Shown here: positions 23,887 through 36,747 of the stretch, one piece after another | Layout of the letters: every line of letters begins with the position of its first letter | Position numbering within the stretch: the stretch's first letter is position 1 | Source of the DNA: Heterostelium multicystogenum | Lineage: Eukaryota; Evosea; Eumycetozoa; Acytosteliales; Acytosteliaceae | DNA: 64,000 nucleotides | NCBI GenBank assembly: GCA_003667245.1 | Contig: RCNN01000154.1 | Location: 36,457 to 100,456, forward strand | Direction of reading: 5' to 3' | Position numbers and translations under genes: made by a program | Notes under the pieces: generated by a model | Database searches by the model: none | Told to the model about the DNA's origin: nothing | What the model saw: only the letters and a program-made list of their open reading frames with translations

Positions 23887-26704
23887 ATGAAGCAAATTGA
23901 TATCGATTTAGATAGGCATAGTATAAGTACATTGCAGGTGAAGTTGGATATCAAGCTATTCACTTCAAAGTCATGCATCAAGCCATTACCAACGACTGTA
24001 GCAACATCTATTTCCGCAACAAACGAATCAACAGAGTATATCTTTAGTGTTACTACAAACAGTTTCATCAATATCTATATAAAGAGCAATAGAGATAAAG
24101 ATAGTCATAGTGTAAAGCTATTCAAGGTAGGTGAGATGACTCTGCGGTTGATTCTGAAGTTAATCTAACAGACTCTTTGCTGTTGGTCTATATAGATTAT
24201 CAATGCACACCAAATACGATAAGAGATTATCAGGTCATCGATAACGCCAAGCTGGGAATCTACTTGTTAATTCTACTTAATGATAGATCACTCTGGTCGA
24301 TCAGTCTGAACTCTCTATTGAAACTAAATTCTACCTCAAACAGTGTCGGATTGAAGAGAAAGCAGGATAGCAGTGAAACATTGTCCACTGCTTCTAGTTT
24401 GTTTGTCAACTTAAACTTTAATGAATCATCCTCTTATTATGTCGATTCACTCGACAACTTGGAGTGTATCATTGATGCTAGCCAACCTTTGGCAATCAAC
24501 ACTGGTGGAAATCTAAAGAGTCAACAGAATCAAATCTACATGGTATTTAACAATGAGGATGACGAGGATGATTCGATTAAAGATCAATTCGAAGGAATCT
24601 CCTCCAAGTTTGAAATACTGTTCCCCTCAAAAGAGCTAAAATCAATCATCATAGGCAATCAAATCAACTTATTTAAGTCACATTTTAAACCGTCACTGTA
24701 TCATGGAAAATTTAACAAGACCAAGGAATCCAACAACAATAACATTCATTACATTGACAATAATTTGGCATTACATAATGGAAATCTACTTTTCAAAGAG
24801 TATAACAATAGGAGCTACCATTTTGAATTATCAACAGAGAAGAACGATACAATTGTAGTATATGAATCCGTCCAAAAACATCTTTATCAACTACCAGGAC
24901 CAATATCTCAATTTTCAATTGTCGATGTAAGTGTAGAATCAAGCAGCTAAACAAAGTAGAATCAAGTCAAATCATATTAACTAGCCTATCACTATATATT
25001 CAGGATATTTTAATTTGTTTAGTAGGTGGATTATTAAAATTTGTTTGTCTACAATCATTATTGGATGATCAGGTTTTAAAGTATTTCGATGTAAATAAGT
25101 ATTATTCACTACCAAACAATATAATGTACTTTGGTGTCCATAATACAGCAGGTTTTGGAAATCAACCGGGACAAATCAATCAGAAATTTAGCATTTCTAT
25201 TTTGACGTATTCCTCAAAGCTAAATCTTTACAACTTTAATATCAAGGGTGATTCTACTGTAGAAAGTTCACCATCGTTGTCTTCATCTATTTCTTTCTCT
25301 GAAAATACAAGTCCGTTGTCAGTCAATCAATCAATATCAAAGTGGCCAAAATTCACAGACAATCTGATAAAAAGTCAAGGAGCAGCACCAAGGGATTATG
25401 GATAGAATTAAGGTGTTGGACCGCACTCAACAATCTATAAATCAGCTGATATCTATTTTCTCAAAGAAACCATTCACACCTACATCCCCAAAGTATGCGT
25501 TCTCTTCGAATATCACACTTCTTATTTCACCGTTGGTTGAGATACAATCTGAATCTACTTCGGTGATTTTTAGATTCAGCCTATGTAACCATACCAATCA
25601 TTCAATGACAGACGAAGGATGGAATCTTCTCATCCGCTACTGTATTACAGACTTTCCAGTGGATACAACTCATACAATTTCAATGCCAATCCCACTTGCT
25701 CCTAAAAGCAGCACAAGTTTTGAGCTATCTATTTCATCACTCAAACCAACTTCCACAATTACATTCCGACAAACACTGTCTTTTACCATTCCTCAGCCTC
25801 CTAAACATCAATTAGCTGCAAATTTTTGGTCAATCAAAAGACTTTCCATTTATTAGACTTTTTAAAATTCAAGCCCTCAGCAAATACATCTCCTCAGACG
25901 CCTGCAGTAAAAGCCAATTATAATAGTGAACAAACTTCAAATACATCTCTTTTAGATCTAATCTTTACCCATACTAATGGCAGGACCACCACCAGTATTA
26001 AATATTCGGACTATCTCAATTCGCAGGGCAAAACATTGATGCTACCAGTGAATGGGTATCAAATATTTAGCAATCCTGACAACGATAATCACTTAAAGAT
26101 TCTTAATTACATAACAAGTAAAGAGTTGACAAGTGACACCAAGTTAGGCAACTCATTTGAGATTTTCTCATCCCAATTTTAAATCAAACATGTCAATCAA
26201 TAGTATGTAGTCGGAGTGAATGACACCATACCATTTCAGCAACTAACATTATAATATTAAGGTCATGATCAAGGAAAAACTTATACTGTTCAATTTGGCT
26301 CAAAAGGTGCACTGATACCAAAGGAATTCAGACATCTATTAATTCAATCATTATTACAAAGAGAGATACATTCTGAAAGTAAGTTGAAGTCTGAAATGCA
26401 ATTAACAGACATTTAGACAAAAAGATATTTGGACTAGTCTAACCACATTTTGCTACTACAAGAATTTAAGATGAATGAAGATAACTATTCGAAAGCACTG
26501 AATTTCTTAAAGGACAAAATGAAGGTTTGGGTTCCAAGAAAAGAGGCCACCAAACAAACACTTCGCACATGGCAATCCAGTATTTCTGAACTGACCGATC
26601 TGGCGAGTATAGATTCCTGTGATGCTCTCCAGTCCAAGATTGAGCAAAATTCGCAATATCTACAGAAAATACAAGAACTATTTGAATCGATTGTTATCAT
26701 CTAA
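23887..26704 (+). CDS. Large uncharacterised protein: possible beta-propeller, beta-sandwich and coiled-coil
   Basis: I cannot assign this gene. The ATG at 23887 opens a protein of about 850 residues. The first two thirds alternate short hydrophobic strands (for example DILICLVGGLLKFVCLQSLL), as in an irregular beta-propeller. A middle part (25500-25800) looks like a beta-sandwich: SNITLLISPLVEIQ, FRFSLCNHTN, WNLLIRY. The C-terminus (26450-26704) is a helical region with coiled-coil character. Introns fit at 24131-24171 (only 41 nt), 24927-25003, about 26200-26262 and 26380-26415. One-base breaks occur near 25390, 25838 and 26440. The order propeller, sandwich, helix recalls FANCB/FAAP100-type or coat-like proteins, but no diagnostic motif was seen. 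Confidence 0.6.
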
Positions 26705-26836
26705 ATAAAAAGTCTTTACATTTGTACATAGCTAAGCTCGAGTTGCTGGGTTTGTTGTTATACTAAGTGTTTATTTTGAACTGATATCTGTTCTGCCTGT
26801 CGCATTAGTTATCTTATCTGTCTCTTTCTTATTCTA

Positions 26837-27864
26837 TTATTGTGCTGCGAATGAGATAACCATTGGTTTGTCTTGTGTAACTTTAAAACCTTGAAGATGT
26901 GACATGGCAACAGCTGATTTGGTGTCGTCATCAAACTCAACAAAGGCCACACCTTTTTTGGCAGCTGTCATACTGATACTTTGGAAACCTGGGAATCTAT
27001 GAAAGTTAAATGAAATAACTGTTAGATTACTGTTATTGTAATGTTTGAATAGCTATTGCAAGTTATAGATATATTGGTTGGTAGTACATACTGAGAGAAC
27101 AACATATTCAACATCATTTCTTCACATTGTTCTGGGAGATTCTCTACAAAAAGAATCTTATTAGGTGGAGCTTCTCTTGGTTGCAGAGGAGCGGGAGCAG
27201 AGGTAGTTGGTTTTGGTTTTGCTGTAGATGGTTTCTTTGTTTGTTGTTTCTTTGCCTTTTTCTTTTCTTGATCGTTTTCTCTTTCTCTTTTCTTTTCAAT
27301 ATATGTACCATCGAGTTTAGAAACTGCATCTGATTTAGATTTAGCATATTGTATTTTCTGTAGATCAATTGATTGCGAAAAGGAGTAGTGAGCAAGTAAC
27401 AAGAATGTTAGTATTATTTTTATACAGTGAAGTGAAGTAGATCATCAGAACTATCTCATGAGCAGTCGATGGTTTTACTGAAACATACCATTGGTCTACC
27501 TAAAAACTCGAATCCATTCAACTCTCTAAGTGCATTCGATGCAGATGTGATGTCCTTAAATACGATGAAAGCTTGTCCTCTCATCTTTTGTCTCTTTGCT
27601 GCTACAATCTCTAAAATGGAACCATATGGTGAAAATAAACTATACAATTGCTCGGTAAGCTCTGTTTGTTTGGATTAATTATGGTAAGTATATATATACA
27701 GTCAGACTAACTAAATATTGAGGTTGATAACAAAGTATAGAGATATTACTCTTTTTAGAAGGCTTTTCATTTAAATTATTAACATATAAGGTTTGATTCA
27801 TAGTATTCTCCTCCGAAGATTTCTCGGTAACTGAGTTTTCGACTTCATCTTTAACCTCTGCCAT
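26837..27864 (-). CDS. U1A/U2B''-type spliceosomal protein (two RRMs)
   Basis: This is the U1/U2 snRNP protein that binds snRNA stem-loops. Four exons join cleanly with introns at 27664-27749, 27358-27488 and 26997-27091, with no frame breaks. RRM1 carries LYVNNLNEK (RNP2) and RGQAFIVFKD (RNP1), followed by GRPMKIQYAKSKSD, the hallmark of the U1A/U2B''/SNF family. A Lys/Gln/Glu and Pro/Ala linker leads to RRM2, with ILFVENLPEQC and GVAFVEFDDD. The ATG at 27864 is followed by a short acidic N-terminus. One gene may serve both snRNPs, as SNF does in flies; the sequence does not decide this. Confidence 0.93.
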
Positions 27865-28385
27865 CTTTTATCAATCTACTACCAGTTTATATCTTTCTCT
27901 GTTAGCTACTATACTATACTATAATATGATATAATAATAGATTGATTCGATTTGAATGAAGTAAACAAATATAAATTATCGATTAATCTAATTATAATAT
28001 AATGTTGAACTCAAGTAATCATCAATGTCTCAAAATGTGTGGGGTCTTTTTTTCAAATTTTTGAATTGTAAAAATTTAAACAACCAAAGATTCTCAATCC
28101 TTCTGGATACTTGGTTTTAAGTGGATTTAGAAAGTATACAGTTTATTATTACATACATGTTCTGAACAACTCTTTTGGTATGTTGATGTAGAGCAACACT
28201 GAATAGACTCACTCTTTCTTAACTAATAATCAATAGTAATAATTATGATTTTGGAATCATACATAAATAGTATTAAAATTACCAAAATGTTAAAATATAG
28301 ATTTTTGAATATCCAAATTGGAACTTGAAAGAATGAAATTCTAAAAGTATTATTTATGTATACATTATTGATTGTTATGGTTTAT
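27865..28385. other. Intergenic, A/T-rich
   Basis: The 0.5 kb between the start of the U1A/U2B'' gene and the end of the ankyrin gene (both minus strand) is A/T-rich without a coding frame. It should include the promoter of the spliceosomal gene near 27900. I see no other signal. Confidence 0.5.
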
Positions 28386-30216
28386 TCATTCAAATATCTT
28401 TTGGTTTCTAAGGAAAGCAAGTTTTTTTAATTTTCTAATTACTTCCTCTGGTGTATCCATATATTGTTTAAATATTTCAAATTCTTTATCATATCCATCA
28501 ACAAAAAGGGTGTTACAAATATCGGTAGGCATAAGCTTCAGAATCCACAAAGCTATATCGTATCGGCTCTTTCTTAGTGCTTTTAGTAGTGTATAGAGAT
28601 TCCATTCTGTAAAAACATTGTGTAATAGATATAGTAAAATAGAGTCATCCTGCACCTTCCAAGCTAACCTGAGGGGAATATCAATTTTGATATTTGGGAA
28701 AGTCTCTAACAAATAGAAAAATACCTTTTCTTTTTGAAACTCCACCGATTCCAACATTGAATATTCAATTTTTGCTTGTGGCAAATCCACTCCCTGTGAC
28801 CGGCAGAGGTCCACAATGTAGGCCATGATCTCTATGCTTCCAACCATACATGATTTTGAAAATAGATTTTCCAAACTCCCTTTAGGGTTGAAGCATGTGA
28901 GAAGAAACTTGAATATTTCTAAATCATTCACTTCTATTGCCCTCTTTGCGCAATTTAGATAATTAAAGTCAACTGCTGCTGAATAGTGTTTCACTAGCCA
29001 TTTGGCCATACCTATATGCTTATTTCCCACTACATAGTACAGTGCGGAATTCGAGGATCCCTCGGTCCTGTTTGTTCTGAGCCATTCTACCACCTCCAAA
29101 TGATTGCTGGCCGCAGCCCAATCTATTGCTTCATGAGCTAAAGTTCTTGGCTGAATCGAGAAGCGTTCCTTCAGATACTCGGCTTGGCTATCGATCCATT
29201 GGATGATATGGAGATGGCCGCGCTTGGCAGCATGGTCTATAATACACGGGACTCTAAGATTGTCCAAAGTATAATGTTGAAATAGCCACTGGAGAAGCAG
29301 AAGATTGCCTGATTTCGCAGCATTTATAAAGGCTAAGCTTGAGTATTCTAGATTGGAGTTGGGATCCTTTGCCTTGCCAATCCGATGTATAAGCTCTATA
29401 ATATTCAAGCAACCAAACAATGCAAGATTGTTAACAATGCCGTTGGGTATTGGAAAACGAACTCGATCATTTTCAATCAGCCATTCAATCATATCGATCC
29501 TGCCTTGTGAAGCCAGCTGGACAATCGTATCATTATCACACACGTCGACTCCCTTGAAAACCAGCCATTTCATCAATTCAAACTGTCCTGCCTTGATGGC
29601 ATATTGCCCAGCATTCGTGGTAGTTAGATCGGTGTACTGCGCAAGCCACATTGCCACTTCCATGTGGCCATATTTGGTAGCTGTTCCAAGTGCCCTATTC
29701 ACATGCTCCCCACAGATTTCATACTTGTTAAATAGCCACTTTACAACTTCCAGTTGACCAGACCTGGCAGAATATTTAAAAAACTTTTCTGAGCGCGTCG
29801 GGATTGATTTTAAGACCCAGCTTATCGAGGTAGACGAGCAGCTCCAATCTTCCATACCTGGCAGCATTCTCATAGATTAGTGATAGGTCCAGGTCTTCAG
29901 CCTCAATTACAACGTGACGGTGCAAACAGGCCAGATTTTGAAAAATATAGGTGACTCCCTCGATATCATTGGCTCGAAACAAGCCCACCAACACCATGTT
30001 AGTGTGGGACCACAAGAAATTTCCATTGAGCAAAGTGAAAGAGTTGACCAAATATTTGGAATAGCCATAGTCTACCAATTGGGCGGGAAGTAACAGCAGC
30101 TCATTCCAAGTATAGGAATTCAACTGCAAACTCCGATGAATAAGCTTTACATGTTGGAATATCAATTTTCCTAGAAAAACATTTTTGAACACCAATTGAA
30201 AATGACGGATCAACAT
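28386..30216 (-). CDS. Ankyrin-repeat protein with F-box-like N-terminus (dictyostelid expanded family)
   Basis: The protein is about 610 residues. The first ATG in frame is at 30216, giving MLIRHFQLVFKNVFLGKLIF, the N-terminal helix pattern seen in a large dictyostelid family. About ten ankyrin-type repeats follow, with recurrent 'AARxGRLELLVYLD' and 'KYGHMEVAMWLAQ' patterns. Trp in the inner helix (VKWLFN, MKWLVF, IEWLIE, VEWLRT) is typical of this amoebal subfamily. One one-base break near 29800 joins two frames (KINPDALRKVF then LKSIPTRSEKF). The role is likely protein binding. A perfect palindrome lies 22 bases upstream of the start. Confidence 0.82.
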
Positions 30217-30237
30217 CGCTGTCCAATCTATACTCTT

Positions 30238-30265
30238 TTTAGTCAATATTTAAATATTGACTAAA
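30238..30265. repeat. 28-bp perfect palindrome upstream of the ankyrin gene
   Basis: The 28 bases are exactly self-complementary. The left half reads TTTAGTCAATATTT and the right half is its reverse complement, with no spacer. It lies 22 bases before the ankyrin ATG, in the leader or core promoter. It could be a binding site for a dimeric factor or a hairpin in the leader. Confidence 0.85.
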
Positions 30266-30714
30266 GTCTAATTTGTATCTTAACTTATGATGTGATATTT
30301 AGTTTGCCAAATTAATTTGATAGCACTATATATCCCCCGCCAAAGTACACACACACAATGTGCAACACCACACAACACGCCAGCAACAAACAAGCAAAAA
30401 AAGCCATTCTATTTAAATTCACACTTTTTTTGAATTTTTTAAAAATAATAATAATAATATTTATTATTGATATTAAAAACTTGTAATGTTTCGAAAAAAA
30501 GGAATAATAAAGAAACTTTTGGGTTTTTACAAAATAATCACACCTTTTTTCTCTTTTTGTACAATTAATAATAATTATATTCTTATTTAATTTAATTTAG
30601 AAGAAAAATAAATTAAATTAAAATCTTATTTAAATTTAATAATAATAATAATTTAATAATAGAATAGTATAAACACTGTAGCTTCTGCAACTGTAGTTTT
30701 TTACTGATGATAAA
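30266..30714. other. Divergent promoter region between the ankyrin gene and oma1
   Basis: This 0.45 kb A/T-rich gap separates two divergent genes and should hold both promoters. It contains a CA-rich patch near 30345-30390 and several poly-T/poly-A tracts. No gene is seen. Confidence 0.55.
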
Positions 30715-32223
30715 ATGATGTCTTGCCTTGCTAAAATCAGTGGTTTTAGATTGATATCGAAATCGTCGGTTGTTGTAGCACCGTTTGTCTCTGCAGCATT
30801 CGGTGTAGCAGCCAACAAAGTTGTCCACGCTTACACTACAACCAGCCACAACTATAGCAACAATTGCTATAAATGTTTGAGGAGCTACAGTACCAACAAC
30901 AACAACAATAGTATTAATATAGCTAGAAATAGAGTAATATTAGATGATCACCATAGTACTTCCTCATCCTCCACTTCTTCCACTTCTTCTTCATCCTCTT
31001 CGAAAACACACCACCTTTATAATAAACTAAATAGTATCCACTCAAATGGATCAACTACTACGACACCCATTCTTAATAATAGTAAAAGTAGAATAAGTCA
31101 ACTATTCAACTTTGATAATTCCAACCATTTTAATACCAACATACATAAACAACAACAGCCTCATTATAAGCCGCGCTATCAACATAGAAATATCAACAAC
31201 ATACATAACAACCTTAATACTTATCTTTTTAATACTAATAATAATAACAACAATGTAAATAATAATAATATGACAGTTAGATACTTCCATTCAAATCTAC
31301 CAAACTATTTTGTATTTTCAAAGACACTACGTCTAGTTCTGCCATTTGCTATGAGTGGCCTTAGAAACTGGATTGGACGAAGCTATCTTCGCTTTGCTTT
31401 TATATGCGCTGTGCTCTTTGGAACCTCTGGACTCTATATTTATTTGAACCAAGAGTTTGCACCAGTTACTGGACGTGCTCGTTTCATTGGCGTTTCGCTC
31501 GAGGAAGAACGTGATCTCTCTGACCTTGGATACAATCATGTCGTCGAGTCTTTCCAGGATGCATTCTTGCCGGAGAACAATGTTCTCCAAAATCAGGTTA
31601 GAACCATCGCAAAGAAGTTGGTTCCTCACTCTGGAATCGACTTGCCCTGGGAATGCTATGTCATCAACTCACCAGAGGTTAACGCATTCGTTTTGCCAAA
31701 TGGAAAGATCTTCGTGTTCACTGGACTCTTTGAGGTTGTCGAGACCGAAGACGAGTTGGCCGCAGTCATTTCTCACGAGATTGGACATGCCATCGCACGT
31801 CACTCAGCGGAGCGTATGAGTCTTTTGAAGGTGGGAATTGTATTCCTCACTATCACCCGTGGTTTAATTGGTGATACTATCTCCGGTAACATTACCACAA
31901 TGATTTCAACAAAGCTTCTTGAATTGAATTATTCCAGAATGCAAGAGATCGAAGCAGATATTATCGGTGTTGGGATCCTTAAGAAGGCTGGTTTCAACGT
32001 AAATGCTGCAGTCAAGGTACAGGAGAAAATTGGAAATTTGAGTAACGATAGGGACGATCCCTCACTTGTTACTATGCTATCAACTCACCCCAAATCAACA
32101 GAACGTGTTGCCAAGATTCAGGAGTGGATTGAAGCCGATCGAATGAAAGAATTGGATATAGTCCCAACCACCAATAGCAATCAATCTACCAACCAACCAA
32201 AACTACTATCAAACAAAGCTTAG
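30715..32223 (+). CDS. oma1: OMA1-type mitochondrial M48 metalloprotease
   Basis: A single intact 502-codon frame encodes the inner-membrane stress protease that processes OPA1-type substrates in animals. The zinc site HEIGHAIARH (HExxH) lies near residue 358, and the third ligand region EIEADIIGVGIL follows at the usual distance. One membrane segment (YLRFAFICAVLFGTSGLYIY) precedes the catalytic domain, as in OMA1. The first 200 residues are Ser, Asn and Thr rich and begin with a basic, Arg/Lys-bearing stretch that suits a mitochondrial presequence. Its length exceeds that of yeast Oma1 because of these low-complexity runs. The tail is short and polar. Confidence 0.92.
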   Translation: MMSCLAKISGFRLISKSSVVVAPFVSAAFGVAANKVVHAYTTTSHNYSNNCYKCLRSYSTNNNNNSINIARNRVILDDHHSTSSSSTSSTSSSSSSKTHHLYNKLNSIHSNGSTTTTPILNNSKSRISQLFNFDNSNHFNTNIHKQQQPHYKPRYQHRNINNIHNNLNTYLFNTNNNNNNVNNNNMTVRYFHSNLPNYFVFSKTLRLVLPFAMSGLRNWIGRSYLRFAFICAVLFGTSGLYIYLNQEFAPVTGRARFIGVSLEEERDLSDLGYNHVVESFQDAFLPENNVLQNQVRTIAKKLVPHSGIDLPWECYVINSPEVNAFVLPNGKIFVFTGLFEVVETEDELAAVISHEIGHAIARHSAERMSLLKVGIVFLTITRGLIGDTISGNITTMISTKLLELNYSRMQEIEADIIGVGILKKAGFNVNAAVKVQEKIGNLSNDRDDPSLVTMLSTHPKSTERVAKIQEWIEADRMKELDIVPTTNSNQSTNQPKLLSNKA

Positions 32224-32391
32224 ATTGATCCCTATTTTTCCATACATCCAATTCAATAATTTCAAATTCCAACATTGAGAAATAAAATACTCAAATATTC
32301 TATTTGCGACTCAAACCAATTGAGAGGTGATGATTATCTACCTCCAATCAAATTACACTCTATTTAAGTATAAATCAATAAAAAAAAGTAT

Positions 32392-35300
32392 TTATTTTTT
32401 AGCTTTTGAGGGAATCTTTGATTTGGCGGTGGTGTCAGTAACTTTCTTCTCAACGGAGGTGCTTGCGCTGGTAGTTGGTTTCTTTGTTGATGATGTTGGG
32501 ATCTTTGACTTGGTTTCGGTGGTAGTGGTGGAAGTTGTTTTAGTTTCGGTGGAAGTCGATTTAGTTACTACTTTTTTGGTTTCTGATTGATTTTGGGTGG
32601 CTTGTTTCTTTTTGGTTTGAGAAGACTCAGTGTTTTTGATTTTCTTTGTTGTCATCTTCATCTCTCTTTCTCTTATCTCCTGCTCCTGTGTCGTTTTTAA
32701 CAGAGGTTGTTGAAGCTGTTGTACTTCCTCCTTTATAGTTTTTGTTTACTTTTGGTTGAACTGGAGTGGCTGCTACTGTTGCGGTAGGTTCTGCAGTTGA
32801 TGGTGTGGCTTGTTGGGTTTGAGTAGTTGGTGTTTTGTCATCGAAATAGTTTTGTAAAGTGCTGAGAGAGGATAAATCGAATTTAATTTGTTTTAGTTGT
32901 TGTGAAGCAGATTGTGATTGAGTGGATTGTGGTGCTGGTTTGGTGTTTGTATTGTTTTGCTCGCTGGCTCCTGCTGTTTCTGTGGTTGTTTTGTTGGTCA
33001 ACATTGAATCCATAAATGATTGATAGATGGATTGTACACCTGGAATAATATGTGAGGCAACGTTGAAAAGATGATTTGGTGCTGATGAGACAACTTGGAC
33101 TCCTTCGTTTGGTTTTCCGATTTCTTTTTCGACCAATTCCTTTGCTTCTTGCTGCCAACTGTTGTTTTTCTTCTTTCTTTTCTCTTTCTTTGTGTTTTTG
33201 AAATGGTTTTTGACGTTGATTGGTATAGCCACCTTGTTGTTGGCAAGTGATTGTTGCTTGACAGAAACTGACTTATCGGCAGAAGTTGAAATACCACAAA
33301 TACAGTGAGGGAATGGTGAGTAGTAGATGGTGAGGTGGTTCGATTCTTTCATGAAGACCAATCCTTTAACTGGCATTTGGAAGACCTCCATTGATTCACA
33401 CTTGAATTGATCATTGAAAACTGCCAAGTAATAGTTGTTTGGTACGCTGAGGAATCCAGAGATAGCAAACTTGTCTCCGTCCGGTGAAACTGCAATCGAG
33501 TCAAGTCTGTCATTTACAGTTAGGACTGGTGTTAAACTTGCAAGATTCCATACACTCAATCCAGATTCACCATAACCTGTCAATAGGTACTCGTCGTTGT
33601 GAATAAAGTGGAGATCAAATACTGGAGCAAAAGTTGATGTGTTGGTGATGTTAGTGATGAATTGATAGTCCTTCAACTTCCAGAGAGTAATGTTGTGACC
33701 TGCTGCCGCTGCGAAAACAGTACCATCTTTTGAGAAAGCAACCGATTGGATTGGAAGTGATTCATATCCACCAGTGAAGACGCATGTCCATCTATCATCT
33801 TTACGCTGCCAGATCTTAAAGTCTTGTGCTGAACCAGTTAAAAGGAGTGCAAGCTTTGGATGGAATGCAAGTGAAATGATTGGAGTGTTGTGTGGACATG
33901 TCACTGAGAAAGAGCATTGATATTGGGAGCTTTCATCCAAATTCCAGAACTTGATAATTTGGTCACGAACAAATAGTTTCGATCTGTCAAAGTCATCAAT
34001 ACGTTGTTCGTAGGTTACCATTGTGGAATCAGAGTGGAAAGCAACATGGGTAACAACCGATGTTGGAATCATGTTTTTAGTTGAGTCTGTGTCGGTGGAA
34101 TTTGATGAATTGTTTTGGTGGAATCACAACCAACTCACTGAGGACTTGGTTCTTTCTTGGTGAGAAGAACTGGATGGATCCGTCACCTCCGTGGCTGGCA
34201 AGAGTCTCACTTGTCTTATCGGCAATGAACTTTGTATTTTCCTTACGAATTCCACGGATTTCACTGATGGTAGTGAGATCTGACACTGTTACCAACTTAA
34301 CTGCATTATTCTTCAAAGTAATGGCAATGGTAGAGGTATTGGGTGAGATGTTAATGTAGCTGATGGCACCACCAACTCTTGGCAAGAAATTACGACGTTG
34401 AGTGGCAGTTGTCCAGACAACAAGTGTGGACTCATAACCACCAGACAGCAAAAGGTTACCATCGCAAGAGTATTCAAGAGCAGTCACTGGGGTAGCATGC
34501 CAATGCAGGAAACCAGTGTTACGCAAACCAAGGTTGGGAGAAGTAATTTGAAGGTGGTTAATTCGTCCTTGTGTGGTACCATATGAGAGGGATAATTGTG
34601 TTGGATGGAAAGTAACCGATGTAATCTTGTTATTGGATTGATAGTGTTTCTGATTACCATTCTGAAGATTGACGATGACAAGAAACTCTGTCTCTGAAAA
34701 CACAGCCATGTAATTACCACTGGAATGAATGAAGATTCCACGTGGACATGAAGTTGTCAGCATATACTTTGGTAAATTATTTTCTCTATTGCTGTTGCTG
34801 TTGTTGTTGCTGCTGTTGGACTTGCTGGACTCGGTATGAGAAGCTGGAGTGTTTCCATTGGCTCCAGCAGAACCGTTTGCACTGCTTCCAGTAGCTCCAC
34901 TGGAACGAATATTGATAAAGAAAATCTCACTTGGTGTAGCAAAGTATAGGTGATCTGGGTTGACTGGATTTATAGCCATGTAGACGACAATCTGATTTGG
35001 TGAAAGCACGATTGGGTCTCTTGATGGCTCTGTTATTTGTTCTGCAGCTGTGCTATTTTGCTTCTGGTTTACTTTCTTATCGAGAATGTCCTTCAATGAG
35101 TATTGATACAAGACACCAGCAGCGCTAACCAATAAACTATCGTCAGCCAAGCACATGCTAGTGACGAATCCATTCAATGTGATCTGTCTCTTTTTATAAC
35201 CTGTCTTTATACTGTAAATACCAACTTTATTTAAACATGCAGCAATTACATAACTGAATGAATACTAGGTTAATATCAATAATGAAGTAGTTTGATTGAC

Positions 35301-35653
35301 AGCCACGGCTTCATCTGCTGGTATTCCCATCGCCATGACTGCATACCTGGCATCAATCGCAATAACATAACCTACCTATCAATCAAAATTGGCTTAATGT
35401 CGACTAAACTGCTACCAGCAGTGATACCTATATCATTCCAAAGCTTCTTCTTGTTTGAAGATGATTTATCATTGGTGGAATCAACTGATTTCTTTGGTGA
35501 TGCTTGGATAAGATTACTGGCAGCGTTTGTCTTTAAATCGCTGACGACTGCCGATTGAGCAACTGCAGTTGATGTTGATGCCTTGGTGTTAGAAGCGGAC
35601 TTCTTAGTAGTGGCGGTTGAAGTTGTGGTATTATTTGTAGTTTTTACAGTCAT
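32392..35653 (-). CDS. wdr75: WDR75/Utp17 homologue (U3 snoRNP, rRNA processing)
   Basis: This WD-repeat protein belongs to the t-UTP part of the small-subunit processome. Exon 1 (35653-35376) is Thr/Ser/Lys-rich and ends in the first propeller strand; the intron is 35254-35375. The block HWHATPVTALEY...LLSGGYESTLVVW...NFLPRVGG aligns with human WDR75, and the second propeller follows (SIAVSPDGDKFAISGF). The C-terminal region has PIFQSFM-type helices and then a Thr/Lys-rich basic tail. One-base breaks occur near 34075 and 32650. The upstream frame is open beyond 35653 but the ATG at 35653 (MTVKTTNN) suits the family best. It should act in the nucleolus. Confidence 0.92.
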
Positions 35654-36747
35654 TCTTATCTTAGTATGTATTATCTGTGCACTGACAAGACCGACGACGA
35701 GGACAACGACAACAATACCAACTTGACAATCTAGAATACACAAAGTGAAATAGCAATACCAATAGTACTATTAGACTGTTGACTAAATAGACTAAACTGC
35801 TGACCAATTTTTAAATTCTTTCGACACTCGTTTTTTTGTTTTTTTATGATTATATTTTTTTATTTATTTATTTTAGTTTTGTTTTTTTTTAAAATGAGTT
35901 TGTTTTTTATTTTCATCTGCTGAGGAAGTATGGATTAACAATGAAATTGCAATTTGGGATGAAACAAACAAGGAATATACACAACTAAACGACGATCAGA
36001 TTCATTTATAAAATAATATTATAATCCTAAATGAGATAACATATATCAATCACATGTTACTAACATAAAAATGAAGAAATAGGAGAATAAATATCTTGTG
36101 ACAATGCAAAGGGTGTGTTTTATGGTGGATCATCAATTTGAAATCTCTTTAAATAAAAAATCACTCAATAATGTTAATTGATAGATAGATGGATGGATAT
36201 ATATGTGAGGATAAATTTAGCAAAAAAAAAAACCATTAACTTAAAAACTCAAGTTTAGGTAATAATATGATATTATGATAATCAGAGACCAAAAGAATTT
36301 GATCTTGTTTGTCTCGTCATCCAATCCACGTCAATTTACTTTAAAATTGCGGATGGTTCCAACCCTGGAGGGTTGTATAGCAATATAAACATGACTCAAC
36401 ACACAAATTACTGCATATGGTTGAAATTTAATTTTTTAATTTTTAATTTTCATTATTTAATGTTGTTATTATTTTGGTTTTGGTGATGTTCAAAAAACAG
36501 CTTAAAAACACACAAAAGGTTAAGTTCACTTTTAGATCTGTTAGTAATACTAATTAGTAGTAGTAGTAGTAGTAGTAGTTGTTGCTGTTGTCCTCCTCGT
36601 AGTATTAATTAAATATAAATATAAAATACTACAGTTTTTGCTTATTCAGTCAGTCAAGTCAATAATAATAATAATAATAATATATATTTGCAAATAATAT
36701 ATTGTATATAGATAGATAATAAAAAAAGAAAAGAAAGATATAAAACA
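35654..36747. other. Divergent promoter region between wdr75 and bcap31
   Basis: About 1.1 kb of A/T-rich DNA. It contains poly-T and poly-A blocks, an AGT trinucleotide array at 36555-36579 and a small ATA/TAA array just before the bcap31 start. No coding frame or RNA gene is evident. Confidence 0.55.
36555..36579. repeat. (TAG)8 trinucleotide microsatellite
   Basis: Eight uninterrupted copies of TAG, followed by TTG/CTG triplets. It lies in the 5' region of bcap31 and is non-coding. Such arrays are frequent in dictyostelid genomes. Confidence 0.85.
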
